Source: Bacteriovorax sp. (GTDB lineage Bacteria; Bdellovibrionota; Bacteriovoracia; Bacteriovoracales; Bacteriovoracaceae). Taken from it: 59,003 bases of DNA. A program made the position numbers and the translations under genes. The notes below the pieces were generated by a model. The model made no database searches. It was not told where the DNA came from and worked only from the letters and a program-made list of their open reading frames with translations. The stretch covers positions 1 to 59,003 of the forward strand of contig JACMNL010000114.1 of assembly GCA_014378525.1 (NCBI GenBank). The letters run 5' to 3'. Positions 1-8,181 of the stretch are shown one piece after another (positions within the stretch are counted from its first letter, which is position 1; the number at the start of each line of letters is the position of its first letter).

Positions 1-20
1 AAAAAGAGGGCCTTTTTTTA
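1..20 (-). terminator. Probable terminator of the repeat-protein gene (cut by window edge)
   Basis: An A-tract, GGGCC core and T-tract lie directly after the stop codon. The symmetric arrangement looks like the arm of an intrinsic terminator, but the rest is outside the window. Confidence 0.35.
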
Positions 21-581
21 TTTGTACTCGTGTTTTTCAAATGCTTTTAAATTCGCTTCTTCAATTAAAGTATTCAGCTCATCTTTCGTAAATCTTTTAT
101 CATTCATTTTCTCTTCTGCTAAACGCGGATTCTTGCAAAGTTTAATGGCATCTGCTTTTGAATAGGGCCCATGGTAAGCATCGATTGCACATGTCGCTGT
201 TCTTTCTGTTGCATTATGACTACATAGATCTAAACTTTCATCTTTTGAGAAAGGACCTGAGTAAGCAAGATTCGCACAGTCGACTGGCCCCGTATCCGTT
301 GTCGCTCCTGTACATAGAAGTATACTTTCTGATTTTGAAAATCTTCCTCTATAAGCTTCAATTCCACATTTTGCCGGTGAATCATTAAAGGCACCCTGAC
401 ATAATGTTAAAGCTTCATCTCTTGAAAATGGACCGCTATAGGCTGTGTTGTAGCATTGGGCAGGGTTTCCGTTTCCAATGGGAGTACATTGATGTCTGAC
501 TCCACCAATTTCAATAATGATAGGTTCAGCTGTATAGGCCTGTGAAGTTGCAAAAAGAAAAAAAGCTAAAAGAAATTTCAA
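18..581 (-). CDS. Secreted protein with four Cys-pair repeats
   Basis: I do not recognise a named family. The 187-residue product begins with a signal peptide (about residues 1-18, MKFLLAFFLFATSQA). From about residue 38 it carries four tandem units of about 30 residues. Each has the pattern C-x3-AY-x-G-x-[FY]-S-x2-[ED]-[AS]-x3-LC, so each unit has two cysteines that could form a disulfide after export. The C-terminal 40 residues are charged and helical without cysteines. The start is TTG (579-581), preceded by a G-rich stretch that can serve as a ribosome-binding site; no better ATG lies upstream. The gene stands alone, convergent with nothing, and has a short GC-rich hairpin with T tract at the window edge downstream. 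Function unknown; export to the periplasm or outside is inferred from the signal peptide. Confidence 0.8.
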   Translation of the reverse strand: MKFLLAFFLFATSQAYTAEPIIIEIGGVRHQCTPIGNGNPAQCYNTAYSGPFSRDEALTLCQGAFNDSPAKCGIEAYRGRFSKSESILLCTGATTDTGPVDCANLAYSGPFSKDESLDLCSHNATERTATCAIDAYHGPYSKADAIKLCKNPRLAEEKMNDKRFTKDELNTLIEEANLKAFEKHEYK

Positions 582-717
582 TTGGGCCCCCCGGAAATTT
601 AATTATTAAATTTAAAATAACAGGTAGTTTTTTGAAAGTCAGCTAGTGCTTTTTGGCCCTTGTGAGAGTGAAAAATCTTACTAGTCATGACAAAAGTGTA
701 TGCGTCATTATTTCATC

Positions 718-1968
718 CTAACTTTTTTTCCCGGCCAGTTCGCGCGCTTTATCTTTTTTACTTTTTCGTTTACCTTTCACCGGCGCTGCGCCTCGAACTG
801 TCTCTGGTGCCTCACCAGTTAATTCGAAACCTGCAACCTGCTCTCTTTCAAGATTGATCTGTGCACGCTTTTCGATTAACTTAAAATGCTCCTGATCTTC
901 ATGTCCGATAAAAGTAACAGCTAGTCCTTTTTCACCGGCCCTTCCAGTTCTGCCAATGCGATGAATGTAATCGGCCGGCGATCGTGGAAGATCAAAATTA
1001 ATGACGAGTAAAAGTTTATTGATATCAATTCCTCTCGCGGCCACATCAGTCGCCACCAGAAAATCGATTTTTTTATCCTTAAAATCTGAAAGTGCTTTAT
1101 TTCTTTCCGGCTGTGAAAGATCGCCGTGAATGGCACCGGCACGTACACCGGTCTTCTTCAGTTTTTCTGCAAGATTTCCTGCGGCTGTTTTACTGGAAAC
1201 AAATATCAGTGCATTTTTCCATTTTTCCTGAACGATCAAATGTCTTAGCAGCATTCCGCGATTGTCTTTATTGACTTCAATCACTCGCTGAAAAATATTT
1301 TCTACAGTCGGTGTATCATCTTCAATTTTTAAATGCTCAGGTGTTGCAGAAATTCTTCTGGCAATATCCAGAACTTTGTCCGGATAAGTTGCAGAGAAAA
1401 ATAAGTTCTGTCTCATCGAAGAAATTTCCTGAAGTACTAAATCAAGTTCGGCCGCAAATCCTAAATCGAGAATTTTATCTGCTTCATCGAGAACCAGAAA
1501 TTTAATATCACTTAAACTTAAAACTTTCTGTCCGATCAAATCGAGAAGTCGTCCGGGAGTGGCAACTACAATATCGACACCGTCAGCAAGGACACGAGTT
1601 TGTTGCTCGATACTTTCTCCACCGATAACAGTTAACACAGAAACTTTATTTGTCTGGAATTCGCCGAAGCGATAAAAAGCTCCGGACACCTGAAGTGCCA
1701 GCTCACGTGTGGGAGTGAGAACCAGTGCCTGGATGGTATTTTTTTCTGATGTTTTAGCTGCACTAATTTTTTGCAGCAGAGGCCATGCAAAACATGCTGT
1801 CTTACCCGAGCCTGTTTGTGCTTCAATAAGTAAATCTCTTCCTTCTAAAATAAGAGGAAGAGTTTTGTATTGAATGGAAGTTGGTTCTTCAAAACCTGAT
1901 CTTTCGATGGCCTGAAGAATTTCATCATTAAGACCTAGGACTTTAAAGTTTTCCAGATTTTTTAACAT
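718..1968 (-). CDS. DEAD-box ATP-dependent RNA helicase (RhlE-like)
   Basis: The 416-residue protein has the full DEAD-box set in order: Q motif with GFEEPTSIQ (about 25-33), Walker A AQTGSGKT (50-57), PTRELALQ, GG, TPGR, DEAD (about 159-162), SAT, then in the second RecA domain ARGID and HRIGRTGR. The tail is short and strongly basic (KGKRKSKKDKARELAGKKS), as in RhlE-type helicases that use a basic tail for RNA binding. Expected role is ATP-driven unwinding of RNA duplexes in ribosome assembly or mRNA turnover, in the cytoplasm. Which subfamily (RhlE, SrmB, CsdA) cannot be settled from motifs alone. Monocistronic; the start ATG at 1966-1968 directly precedes the Q-motif region as expected. 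Confidence 0.93.
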   Translation of the reverse strand: MLKNLENFKVLGLNDEILQAIERSGFEEPTSIQYKTLPLILEGRDLLIEAQTGSGKTACFAWPLLQKISAAKTSEKNTIQALVLTPTRELALQVSGAFYRFGEFQTNKVSVLTVIGGESIEQQTRVLADGVDIVVATPGRLLDLIGQKVLSLSDIKFLVLDEADKILDLGFAAELDLVLQEISSMRQNLFFSATYPDKVLDIARRISATPEHLKIEDDTPTVENIFQRVIEVNKDNRGMLLRHLIVQEKWKNALIFVSSKTAAGNLAEKLKKTGVRAGAIHGDLSQPERNKALSDFKDKKIDFLVATDVAARGIDINKLLLVINFDLPRSPADYIHRIGRTGRAGEKGLAVTFIGHEDQEHFKLIEKRAQINLEREQVAGFELTGEAPETVRGAAPVKGKRKSKKDKARELAGKKS

Positions 1969-2034
1969 GCATTAATGATACCCAGAGTTCAATGGTTTGG
2001 ACTAGTTTTTATTAAGCGATGAGAAAAGTTAACG

Positions 2035-2066
2035 AAAAAAAAGGCCCCCGAAGGAGCCTTTTTTTA
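2035..2066 (-). terminator. Intrinsic terminator of the HNH nuclease gene
   Basis: On the minus strand the sequence reads A-tract, GGCTCC, TTCG tetraloop, GGGGCC, T-tract. The stem is six base pairs with a stable UUCG-type loop and lies just after the stop at 2073. Poly-A and poly-T on both sides also allow it to work in the opposite direction. Confidence 0.85.
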
Positions 2067-2072
2067 TTTGAA

Positions 2073-2564
2073 TTACATTCTTTCGATTTGCTTAATGATA
2101 GCTGGAACCTGATCAAGATTCATTTTCGCCTGAAGGACTAACTTAACAGCGTCAGCTTGTTTAAGTTTTCCGTCTGCCATTTTTTGGCAGATAAGTGGCT
2201 CAATAGGATCAGTGATAGCGTAAACACTTTTGTGTTGTGGCCATAAGTTTTTTTCATCGTTAGCTCCACCAGCGCAAAGTGGAATAAGGTGATCGATTTT
2301 GAAATCAGCGCGCTTCATTGATCTGATTGAGTAACCAAAAAGAGAATCATATTTAGCGATGATTGCGTTTTTTAAGTATGAATCAACATCTCTATTGCAG
2401 TAGTTGATATTTTCCGGGTAACGGTGTGTAGAAGGACTAGCACAAAGTGCACCTGGAGTTTCTGTTAAATTAGGATTTTTTGGGTAACCACCACCGAAAT
2501 TGTCGGCAAGTGCGATGTTAACAAAGAGAAGAGAAACGAGCGAAAGTTTTAAAAGATTTTTCAC
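2073..2564 (-). CDS. Secreted HNH-type endonuclease
   Basis: The 163-residue product starts with a clear signal peptide (MKNLLKLSLVSLLFVNIALA). The central motif DHLIPLCAGGANDEKNLWPQ has the D-H, GG-x-N and N-L-W-P spacing seen in secreted bacterial HNH/beta-beta-alpha-metal nucleases, where the His is the general base and Asp/Asn/His bind the metal. It probably degrades DNA in the periplasm or outside the cell. Three cysteines (C41, C56 and the C of LCAGG) could form a disulfide. The start is GTG (2562-2564) with AGGA six bases upstream. It has its own terminator and no operon partner. Nuclease activity is inferred from the motif. Confidence 0.85.
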   Translation of the reverse strand: MKNLLKLSLVSLLFVNIALADNFGGGYPKNPNLTETPGALCASPSTHRYPENINYCNRDVDSYLKNAIIAKYDSLFGYSIRSMKRADFKIDHLIPLCAGGANDEKNLWPQHKSVYAITDPIEPLICQKMADGKLKQADAVKLVLQAKMNLDQVPAIIKQIERM

Positions 2565-2728
2565 AACTGATCCTAATGTTAAAGATAAGCTAACCTTATA
2601 CCGTTACACTCAAGCTTTTGTCTTTAAAAAAATTCTCACTTTGTTAACTCATTCTAAGTTAGGGGAAACTCTATCAATTTTCCTTCATTCTATCATATAA
2701 CGCAGATAGGTTGAAAAAAAGTAGACGC

Positions 2729-2776
2729 AAAAAGGCCATCTAACTCTCTTGTAAAAATAGAGAAAGATGGCCTTTA
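2729..2776 (-). terminator. Terminator hairpin after the HPF-like operon
   Basis: An 11-base inverted repeat AAAGGCCATCT / AGATGGCCTTT, with a second weaker inner pairing (CTCTCT / AGAGA), sits immediately after the stop at 2780. It is followed on the minus strand by TTTTT. Confidence 0.75.
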
Positions 2777-2779
2777 ATT

Positions 2780-3010
2780 TTAGATTAATTCTCTGATATC
2801 TGCTTCTAGTTTTGCAAGATTTTCTTTTTCAACTTTATAGAGTCCGTAAAGAACTTCTCTTCCTGCTTCTTCGACTGCACTGTCCTCTTCGTCAGTAGCG
2901 AGAGGTTGTTTTAAATCATTTTCGTATTTCAAAATACGTTCCTGCATATTTCGATATTGTTTTCTCAGGTCTTCAAGTTGTGATGATTCTGTCTGTGCAT
3001 CAGTTTGCAT
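2780..3010 (-). CDS. Small coiled-coil protein downstream of HPF-like gene
   Basis: Unrecognised 76-residue hydrophilic, Glu/Leu-rich protein that looks fully helical, with a heptad-like Leu spacing. I chose the ATG at 3008-3010 because AGGACA lies six bases upstream. The longer frame starting at 3061 would run back into the HPF-like gene and has no comparable ribosome-binding site. It follows the HPF-like gene by 28 bases and shares its terminator, so the two are very probably cotranscribed. Function unknown; the operon suggests a role around ribosome hibernation or stress. Confidence 0.75.
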   Translation of the reverse strand: MQTDAQTESSQLEDLRKQYRNMQERILKYENDLKQPLATDEEDSAVEEAGREVLYGLYKVEKENLAKLEADIRELI

Positions 3011-3038
3011 AATCGTGTCCTGTATTAAAAAATTATAA

Positions 3039-3353
3039 TTAACGGTTCTTAATTTTACCAAGTGTGTGCTCGATTGAGTGTCTAGCCTTTTCTACTGCAC
3101 CAGCAAGTGCTTCATCAACACTGTCAGCGTCGTGAGATACGGCCGTCGTGCTTCTTCCTGCAATATGATACTCCATTACACAGCGTTTATCCTGAAAGCC
3201 CACTTTAGAACTATTTTGATCTGTAAAGTGAACTCCTACACGTGTGATCTGCGTGTTGAATCCGGCAACTGCCTCATTAACTACACCATTTACGTATGTC
3301 GAAAACTTTTCCCCGCCATCAATGTTTTTGTCGGTGCTGATTTGAATATTCAT
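3039..3353 (-). CDS. HPF/RaiA-like ribosome-associated protein
   Basis: The 104-residue product matches the short sigma-54-modulation/HPF/RaiA fold. It begins MNIQISTDKNIDG, has a region of beta strands around VGVHFTDQN, a basic/aromatic strand CVMEYHIAG, and a final helix with AVEKARHSIEHTL. Proteins of this family bind the 30S decoding centre and inactivate ribosomes in stress or stationary phase. Sequence identity to well-known members looks low, so this is a remote call. The start at 3351-3353 is preferred because GGAG lies eight bases upstream; the in-frame ATG 12 bases earlier overlaps that site. A weak sigma-54-like site lies upstream at 3419-3433. Confidence 0.7.
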   Translation of the reverse strand: MNIQISTDKNIDGGEKFSTYVNGVVNEAVAGFNTQITRVGVHFTDQNSSKVGFQDKRCVMEYHIAGRSTTAVSHDADSVDEALAGAVEKARHSIEHTLGKIKNR

Positions 3354-3418
3354 TTTTTTCTCCATTAAATTAGCGTGTCACTTATAACTTTTTTTAGACC
3401 GCTTCCTTAAGGAATACT

Positions 3419-3433
3419 TCACGAAACATGCCA
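3419..3433 (-). promoter_or_regulatory. Weak sigma-54-like site upstream of HPF-like gene
   Basis: The minus strand reads TGGCATGTTTCGTGA. The -24 half and the spacing fit sigma-54 promoters, but the conserved final C of the -12 element is A. It lies 66 bases upstream of the HPF-like start. Listed only because HPF-like genes are often tied to sigma-54 and ten better sites occur in this window. Confidence 0.25.
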
Positions 3434-3561
3434 AAGACTGCTGATTTTCCCTCTAGGAAGTTCGCATACATGAGTGGATTACTGGGTGAGTTCCGCAGAA
3501 GATTTGCCTCATTGGGGGCATTATTCTTTGACTGCGTTGCACGCAACAAGTTGCTTAATTT

Positions 3562-3921
3562 TTATTTCTCTAATAACTTAACAATTACTTTTAATAAATC
3601 ATCTATACCACTTGGCTTCCTGATAAAATAATTCCACTGCGGATCCACTGCACTCGCCAATGATATAACTGAACTCATGACAATAATCGGCACCTGCGAA
3701 AGATGTGGCTCTTCCCTGATAAGCTTTATCATTTCGTGCCCATTCATAACAGGCATCATAATATCTGTGATGATCAAGTCAGGTTTAAAGTCGTTGTACA
3801 TTTGCAGTCCGGTTTTTCCATTTCCAGCTGTAATGACCACGTAACCTTCCATCTCCAACAGCTCTTTAAGCGCCACTAAAATATCCTTTTCATCGTCGAC
3901 CAGAAGAATTGTTGTACTCAT
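3562..3921 (-). CDS. Single-domain response regulator
   Basis: The 119-residue protein is a stand-alone receiver. It has the acidic pair (VDD, residues 8-10), phospho-acceptor Asp53 in LIITDIMMP, the Ser/Thr switch at VMSS and Lys102 in RKPS. There is no output domain, so it must signal by protein contact or pass phosphate on. Its ATG overlaps the last codons of the KaiC-like gene by four bases, a sign of translational coupling. It is the third gene of the kinase-KaiC-regulator operon and is the probable target of the kinase at 5329-6492. Confidence 0.92.
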   Translation of the reverse strand: MSTTILLVDDEKDILVALKELLEMEGYVVITAGNGKTGLQMYNDFKPDLIITDIMMPVMNGHEMIKLIREEPHLSQVPIIVMSSVISLASAVDPQWNYFIRKPSGIDDLLKVIVKLLEK

Positions 3922-5336
3922 GGAGTAACCTCCAGTTTGTAGGAATTCTCTTCAACGATGATTCCCTGATCCTGAATATGAAATTCATGAATGGAAATGT
4001 CGTAGCTACTGGATCTGACTTTATAAATATTTATAAGTCTCTTTACATGAAAACTGGTTTCCATATATCGAAGATAGATAATATTTTCAAAGGCCGCTGA
4101 ATACTCACCGAGGTGGTAATCTTTTTCCAGGCTGGGCATTCGAGCTTCTTCACTGAAAATAGCGGTAACACCTAATGACCGGAGTTTGATTGTAAGTGAG
4201 GTCACAAATCTTGGTAGACGGTCAGAAAAAACAGCGGAAAACTTAAAGCCTTCAACTCCATCGATAAAAACTCTGGATATTTTTTTATCGTTGATGATAT
4301 TAACCAGTTTTTCATACAATTCATCTATTAATTGCTCAGTTGGTGGATACCATTCAAACTGCAGCTGTCCGGATTTTATAAATGGAGCAAAATCAATTCC
4401 GACTCCGTTAGCTTTTGACAGCATCTGGTCGCGGGTTTCATAAAAACCAAAATAGAGAGAATTCTCTCCTGCAAGTAATCCTTCATGAAGAAATTTTAAA
4501 CCGATAAGAGTTTTACCCGCACCAGGAGGACCGAAGAGTGAAGTCACTGAACCTGATACAAGTCCGCCCTTAAGCATCTCATCCAGAAATTTTATTCCAA
4601 ATGATTTTTTTACTTCAGTTAAGTTCGGGTGAAAAGGTTTAAGTTTCCCGACAATTAATTCTATTCTTGGAAAAATTCGCATGCCTTCTTTGCAAATCGT
4701 GAGTTCATGGCGGCCTTCATAGTGCTCCAGTCCTCTCATCTTGTGCACGTGAATCTCCCTGACGTTTCTCATTCCAACGTCAGTTCTTTTTAATTCGATT
4801 AATCCATCAGTAAGAACATCTTCCGGCTGCGGCTTACTCGAATTCACAGGATTTAAAATGATAAAAATACAGTTTAAGGCAGAAGCAAGAGTGTTGAGGT
4901 CGTGAAGGAAAGTTGAATACTCCAGGTCATCTTTTGAAAAACTGCTGACGATTTTAAATCCGTCGATAACGACAAGTTTTATATTTGATGAACGTATACC
5001 TTGAGTGAGAAAATTTTTGAATCCACCGATGCCGTTTTCAGACAGAACTGTGTACCCGCTTAGGTAAAATACTTTTTCATTCAGAAGACTTTCATCAAAA
5101 AAATTGAAGTCTCTGATGTGATCGAGCATTTTTCCATGGGACTCAGATAATAAAGTTATGAATAAAGAAGATTCCCCCTGTTTTGCATTGGCAAAAGCTA
5201 GCTGGTTTCCCAGTATAGTTTTTCCTGAGCCGGGAACACCTTCGATCAGATAAAGTCTTCCTCTTAAAAAACCACCACCGGTGATCTGATCGAGTCCGTG
5301 TATACCACTTACGAAAAGATCTTTTTTGTTATCCAT
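3918..5336 (-). CDS. Double-domain KaiC-like RecA-fold ATPase
   Basis: The 472-residue protein has two tandem KaiC/RadA-type ATPase domains. The first has Walker A GVPGSGKT (33-40) and Walker B LVVIDG (121-126); the second has GPPGAGKT (269-276) and RVFIDG (355-360). Each is preceded by the family's G-[LI]-D-x-[ILM] lead-in (GLDQITGGG; GIKFLDEMLKGG). Length and layout match cyanobacterial KaiC (about 500 residues), but no KaiA or KaiB gene is present. Non-cyanobacterial KaiC homologues are usually linked to kinases and stress responses. The start overlaps the upstream kinase gene by eight bases and its end overlaps the receiver gene by four, so the three are translated together. Autophosphorylation sites cannot be identified with confidence. 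Confidence 0.9.
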   Translation of the reverse strand: MDNKKDLFVSGIHGLDQITGGGFLRGRLYLIEGVPGSGKTILGNQLAFANAKQGESSLFITLLSESHGKMLDHIRDFNFFDESLLNEKVFYLSGYTVLSENGIGGFKNFLTQGIRSSNIKLVVIDGFKIVSSFSKDDLEYSTFLHDLNTLASALNCIFIILNPVNSSKPQPEDVLTDGLIELKRTDVGMRNVREIHVHKMRGLEHYEGRHELTICKEGMRIFPRIELIVGKLKPFHPNLTEVKKSFGIKFLDEMLKGGLVSGSVTSLFGPPGAGKTLIGLKFLHEGLLAGENSLYFGFYETRDQMLSKANGVGIDFAPFIKSGQLQFEWYPPTEQLIDELYEKLVNIINDKKISRVFIDGVEGFKFSAVFSDRLPRFVTSLTIKLRSLGVTAIFSEEARMPSLEKDYHLGEYSAAFENIIYLRYMETSFHVKRLINIYKVRSSSYDISIHEFHIQDQGIIVEENSYKLEVTP

Positions 5337-6492
5337 TATCTTTCCTTTGGTTGCAGAATTTGTTGGAGTCCAGCGGAAGCTGTAGTGTAAAAGTTGTTCC
5401 TTCTCCTTCGAGACTAACTACATTCACATTACCACCATGGGCCTCTATTATCCCTTTTACCAGCGTTAATCCGAGTCCCCAGCCTTTTTGATGACTGGAT
5501 TTGGCAATACTGGTTCTATTAAAGCGATCGAAGAGTGTTACCAGCTCTTCTGGAATTATATGCGTTCCTTCATTGTGGACTGATACGTTTACATATTCTC
5601 CGGACATACTCATGCAAATCGACACGGGCCTGTTTTCTTGGCCGTATTTTATACCATTGAGTAAAAGATTTTCCAGAACCCTTCTAATTCCTAAACTATC
5701 CCAAAGTCCATCTACATTTGCTCTAAAATTTACTTCAAAGCGGTCTTTATGGATGCTCGATAATTCTTCAATAACGGATAAAATTAAAGTGTTCATACTA
5801 CAAGGTGTGATTCGTAATGGAAGTATTTCTCCGGCCTTAATCAAGCTGGCATCGAGTAGATCCTGAATTAATCTGTCAGCTCTATCCATATTGACAGAAA
5901 TTCTTTGTGCCATTTTGCAAAATTGCGGCTGATCTTCTAGTTTTCTGGCCAGAGACTGAGCACTAAGTTTTGCCACAGTTAAAGGTGTTCTCAAGTCGTG
6001 CGAAAGTGTAGAGACAAATATTTCTTTAAACTGGCTTTCTTTTTCCAGATCGAGAACAGTCTGGCGAAAAAACTGTTCACTTTTTTCAATTATTTTTCTG
6101 GCCTTCACGACTTCAGTCACATCATTTATAAAACCCAGTACACCTGTAATTTTTCCGCTTTTGCCAAAGAAAGGGTAATACTCGATATTCACCCACATAT
6201 CGACAGCAACTCCCGATTGATTTTTCATGGGAAATAATAATTCATTTCCTTTGTATGGAATTCCCGTTTGGTAAACCTCATCAAGCAATGGAATAAAACT
6301 TCCTACTTCTTCAGTTGTAAAGGCCTCTTTAACGGACTTTCCCAAAATGGGTTTTCCGATTAATTTTTCATAGGCAATATTAGCAAGGGTGAATACATGT
6401 GCAGGGCCGCTCATGATAACAAGAGGAGTTGGAACCTGCATGAAAAACTCATGCAGCTCCATTGAATCTCTATAATTATTTGTGACTTCCAA
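5329..6492 (-). CDS. PAS-domain sensor histidine kinase
   Basis: The 387-residue cytoplasmic kinase has no membrane segment. It contains an N-terminal PAS domain (about 11-130), a linker helix, a HisKA domain with phospho-acceptor His165 in LSHDLRTPLT, and a HATPase_c domain with N box NLLLNGIKYG (about 270-280) and G box GWGLGL. It should sense an intracellular signal through PAS and phosphorylate the receiver two genes downstream. The apparent start is TTG at 6490-6492; an in-frame ATG at 6460-6462 is an alternative, and neither has a strong ribosome-binding site. It is first in the operon with the KaiC-like ATPase. Confidence 0.92.
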   Translation of the reverse strand: MEVTNNYRDSMELHEFFMQVPTPLVIMSGPAHVFTLANIAYEKLIGKPILGKSVKEAFTTEEVGSFIPLLDEVYQTGIPYKGNELLFPMKNQSGVAVDMWVNIEYYPFFGKSGKITGVLGFINDVTEVVKARKIIEKSEQFFRQTVLDLEKESQFKEIFVSTLSHDLRTPLTVAKLSAQSLARKLEDQPQFCKMAQRISVNMDRADRLIQDLLDASLIKAGEILPLRITPCSMNTLILSVIEELSSIHKDRFEVNFRANVDGLWDSLGIRRVLENLLLNGIKYGQENRPVSICMSMSGEYVNVSVHNEGTHIIPEELVTLFDRFNRTSIAKSSHQKGWGLGLTLVKGIIEAHGGNVNVVSLEGEGTTFTLQLPLDSNKFCNQRKDNG

Positions 6493-6792
6493 GCAGTTTT
6501 TCTCGTCAATAAAATTGATAAAAATTATTCGAAATATTGCATGAGATGGCAGGTATTTTTGAATGAGACTTGCATCTCCACTTAAAGTTATACAAGTATA
6601 ATCTCAATTGCACCCGTCACTATTGTGACAGTTTGAAAATATTAAGATTATCTAAAGGACATTGACAAGACACATGTTTGAAATTAGCTCAATACCCGAT
6701 CATCCAGCTCACTCATAAACTGTAAAAATAGTCATTAACATTATGACTCGATTGGAGGTAAAATTATTTTTCATTCATAATGGAGAAATCAA
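6493..6792. promoter_or_regulatory. Divergent intergenic region between kinase operon and tldD
   Basis: These 300 bases hold the promoters for both directions. The only clear structure is the perfect inverted repeat GTCAC-TATT-GTGAC at 6616-6629, which could be an operator. Before tldD there is GGAG seven bases from its ATG. No RNA gene or short reading frame with a ribosome-binding site was found. Confidence 0.4.
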
Positions 6793-8181
6793 ATGTTGAT
6801 TCAAAAAGAAACCGCTCATGACGTGATCGCGTATGCCGTAAGTCTCGGTGCAGATTTTTGTGAGCTGTTCATCGAAAAAACCAGTATTCAAAGTATTTTT
6901 TATACTTCAAAAAAAATTAAAGACATCTCTTCGGGAATTGATTCCGGAATCGGTGTGCGTTTAATCTACGGTGACCTGGCACTTTACGCTTACTCGAACT
7001 CAAATAAAAAAGAAGACCTGATGGATATGGTGAAGAAACTTGCTTCACAGTTTAGTATAAAGTCTTCCCACAAAAATCTCGCTGCACTAAACTTTACTCC
7101 ACTTCAATATAAAATGATCAGCGCTCTTCCAAACAAGGATGTATTGTTGACTGAAAAAATTGAAGCTCTAAAAAAACTAGACACACTTACGAGAGGACAT
7201 AGTCCACTGATCTCACAGGTATCAATTCGTTTTTTACAAAAAGAACAGAATATCGAAATTTATAACTCTGAAGGCCTGCATGCATCTGAAACGAGACCAT
7301 ACATCAGAATTTATTCCGAAGCTGTAGCACAAGATGGGACTGAGCAGGCAACTGGTTCAGTAAGTCCGGGACGCCGTGGAGGATTTAATTTTATTGAAAC
7401 ACTAAATCTGCAGGAAGCTGCAGAAACAGCAGCGAAACAGGCACTCGTTGTACTAAAAGCAAAACCTTGTCCTGCTGGAGTCATGCCGGTCGTAATTGAA
7501 AATGGATTTGGTGGAGTAATTTTCCATGAAGCTTGCGGACATTTGTTAGAGACAACTTCTGTTGAAAAAAAATCTTCAGTGTTGTGGGATAAAAAAGGTG
7601 AAATGATCGCACACTCAGCAGTGAGTGCAGTGGATGATGGGACCAACGAAAATATGTGGGGAAGTCTTTCGATTGATGACGAAGGAATGCCGACACAAAG
7701 AACACAGTTAATTAAAAACGGGATTCTTGAAAACTTTATCTGCGATAAAATCGGAAATATGAAAACCGGCCACGCGAGAACAGGTTCAGGCAGAAGACAG
7801 AGTTATCGTTTTGCTCCCGCTTCGAGAATGAGAAATACTTTTATCGATAAAGGAACTTCAACTCTCGACGATATGATGCAGTCAATGGGCGACGGTCTTT
7901 ATTGTGCGGCCATGGGTGGTGGATCAGTAAATCCGGGAACGGGAGAATTCAATTTTTCTGTGAACGAAGGTTACCTGGTAAAAAATGGTAAAATTCAAAA
8001 CGCCATCAAAGGGGCTACTCTGATTGGAAAAGGTGCCGACATTCTTCACAAGATCAGCATGGTCGGAAACAATCTTGAGCTTGCTGCCGGAATGTGCGGA
8101 TCTGTGAGTGGAAGTATTCCGACTACTGTAGGACAGCCTGCTCTCAAAGTGGATGATATTTTAGTTGGAGGTCAGGTATGA
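6793..8181 (+). CDS. tldD: Metalloprotease TldD
   Basis: The 462-residue protein is of usual TldD length. It has the zinc motif HEACGH (residues 245-250, an H-E-x3-H form), the following LLETTSVEK block, and the C-terminal glycine-rich MGGGSVNPGTGEF region typical of the U62 family. TldD pairs with TldE to form a protease that trims unfolded peptides and, in some hosts, matures ribosomally made peptides such as microcin B17. The protein is cytoplasmic. Its last codons overlap the tldE start (ATGA), so the two subunits are made together. GGAG is seven bases before the ATG. Confidence 0.96.
   Translation: MLIQKETAHDVIAYAVSLGADFCELFIEKTSIQSIFYTSKKIKDISSGIDSGIGVRLIYGDLALYAYSNSNKKEDLMDMVKKLASQFSIKSSHKNLAALNFTPLQYKMISALPNKDVLLTEKIEALKKLDTLTRGHSPLISQVSIRFLQKEQNIEIYNSEGLHASETRPYIRIYSEAVAQDGTEQATGSVSPGRRGGFNFIETLNLQEAAETAAKQALVVLKAKPCPAGVMPVVIENGFGGVIFHEACGHLLETTSVEKKSSVLWDKKGEMIAHSAVSAVDDGTNENMWGSLSIDDEGMPTQRTQLIKNGILENFICDKIGNMKTGHARTGSGRRQSYRFAPASRMRNTFIDKGTSTLDDMMQSMGDGLYCAAMGGGSVNPGTGEFNFSVNEGYLVKNGKIQNAIKGATLIGKGADILHKISMVGNNLELAAGMCGSVSGSIPTTVGQPALKVDDILVGGQV

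Noticed and set aside
3011..3061. Longer N-terminus for the small partner of the HPF-like gene
   Set aside because: It would overlap the HPF-like coding end and lacks the AGGA found before ATG 3010.
6547..6561. TGGCAGGTATTTTTG as a promoter for tldD
   Set aside because: The -12 half lacks GC and the distance to tldD is over 200 bases.
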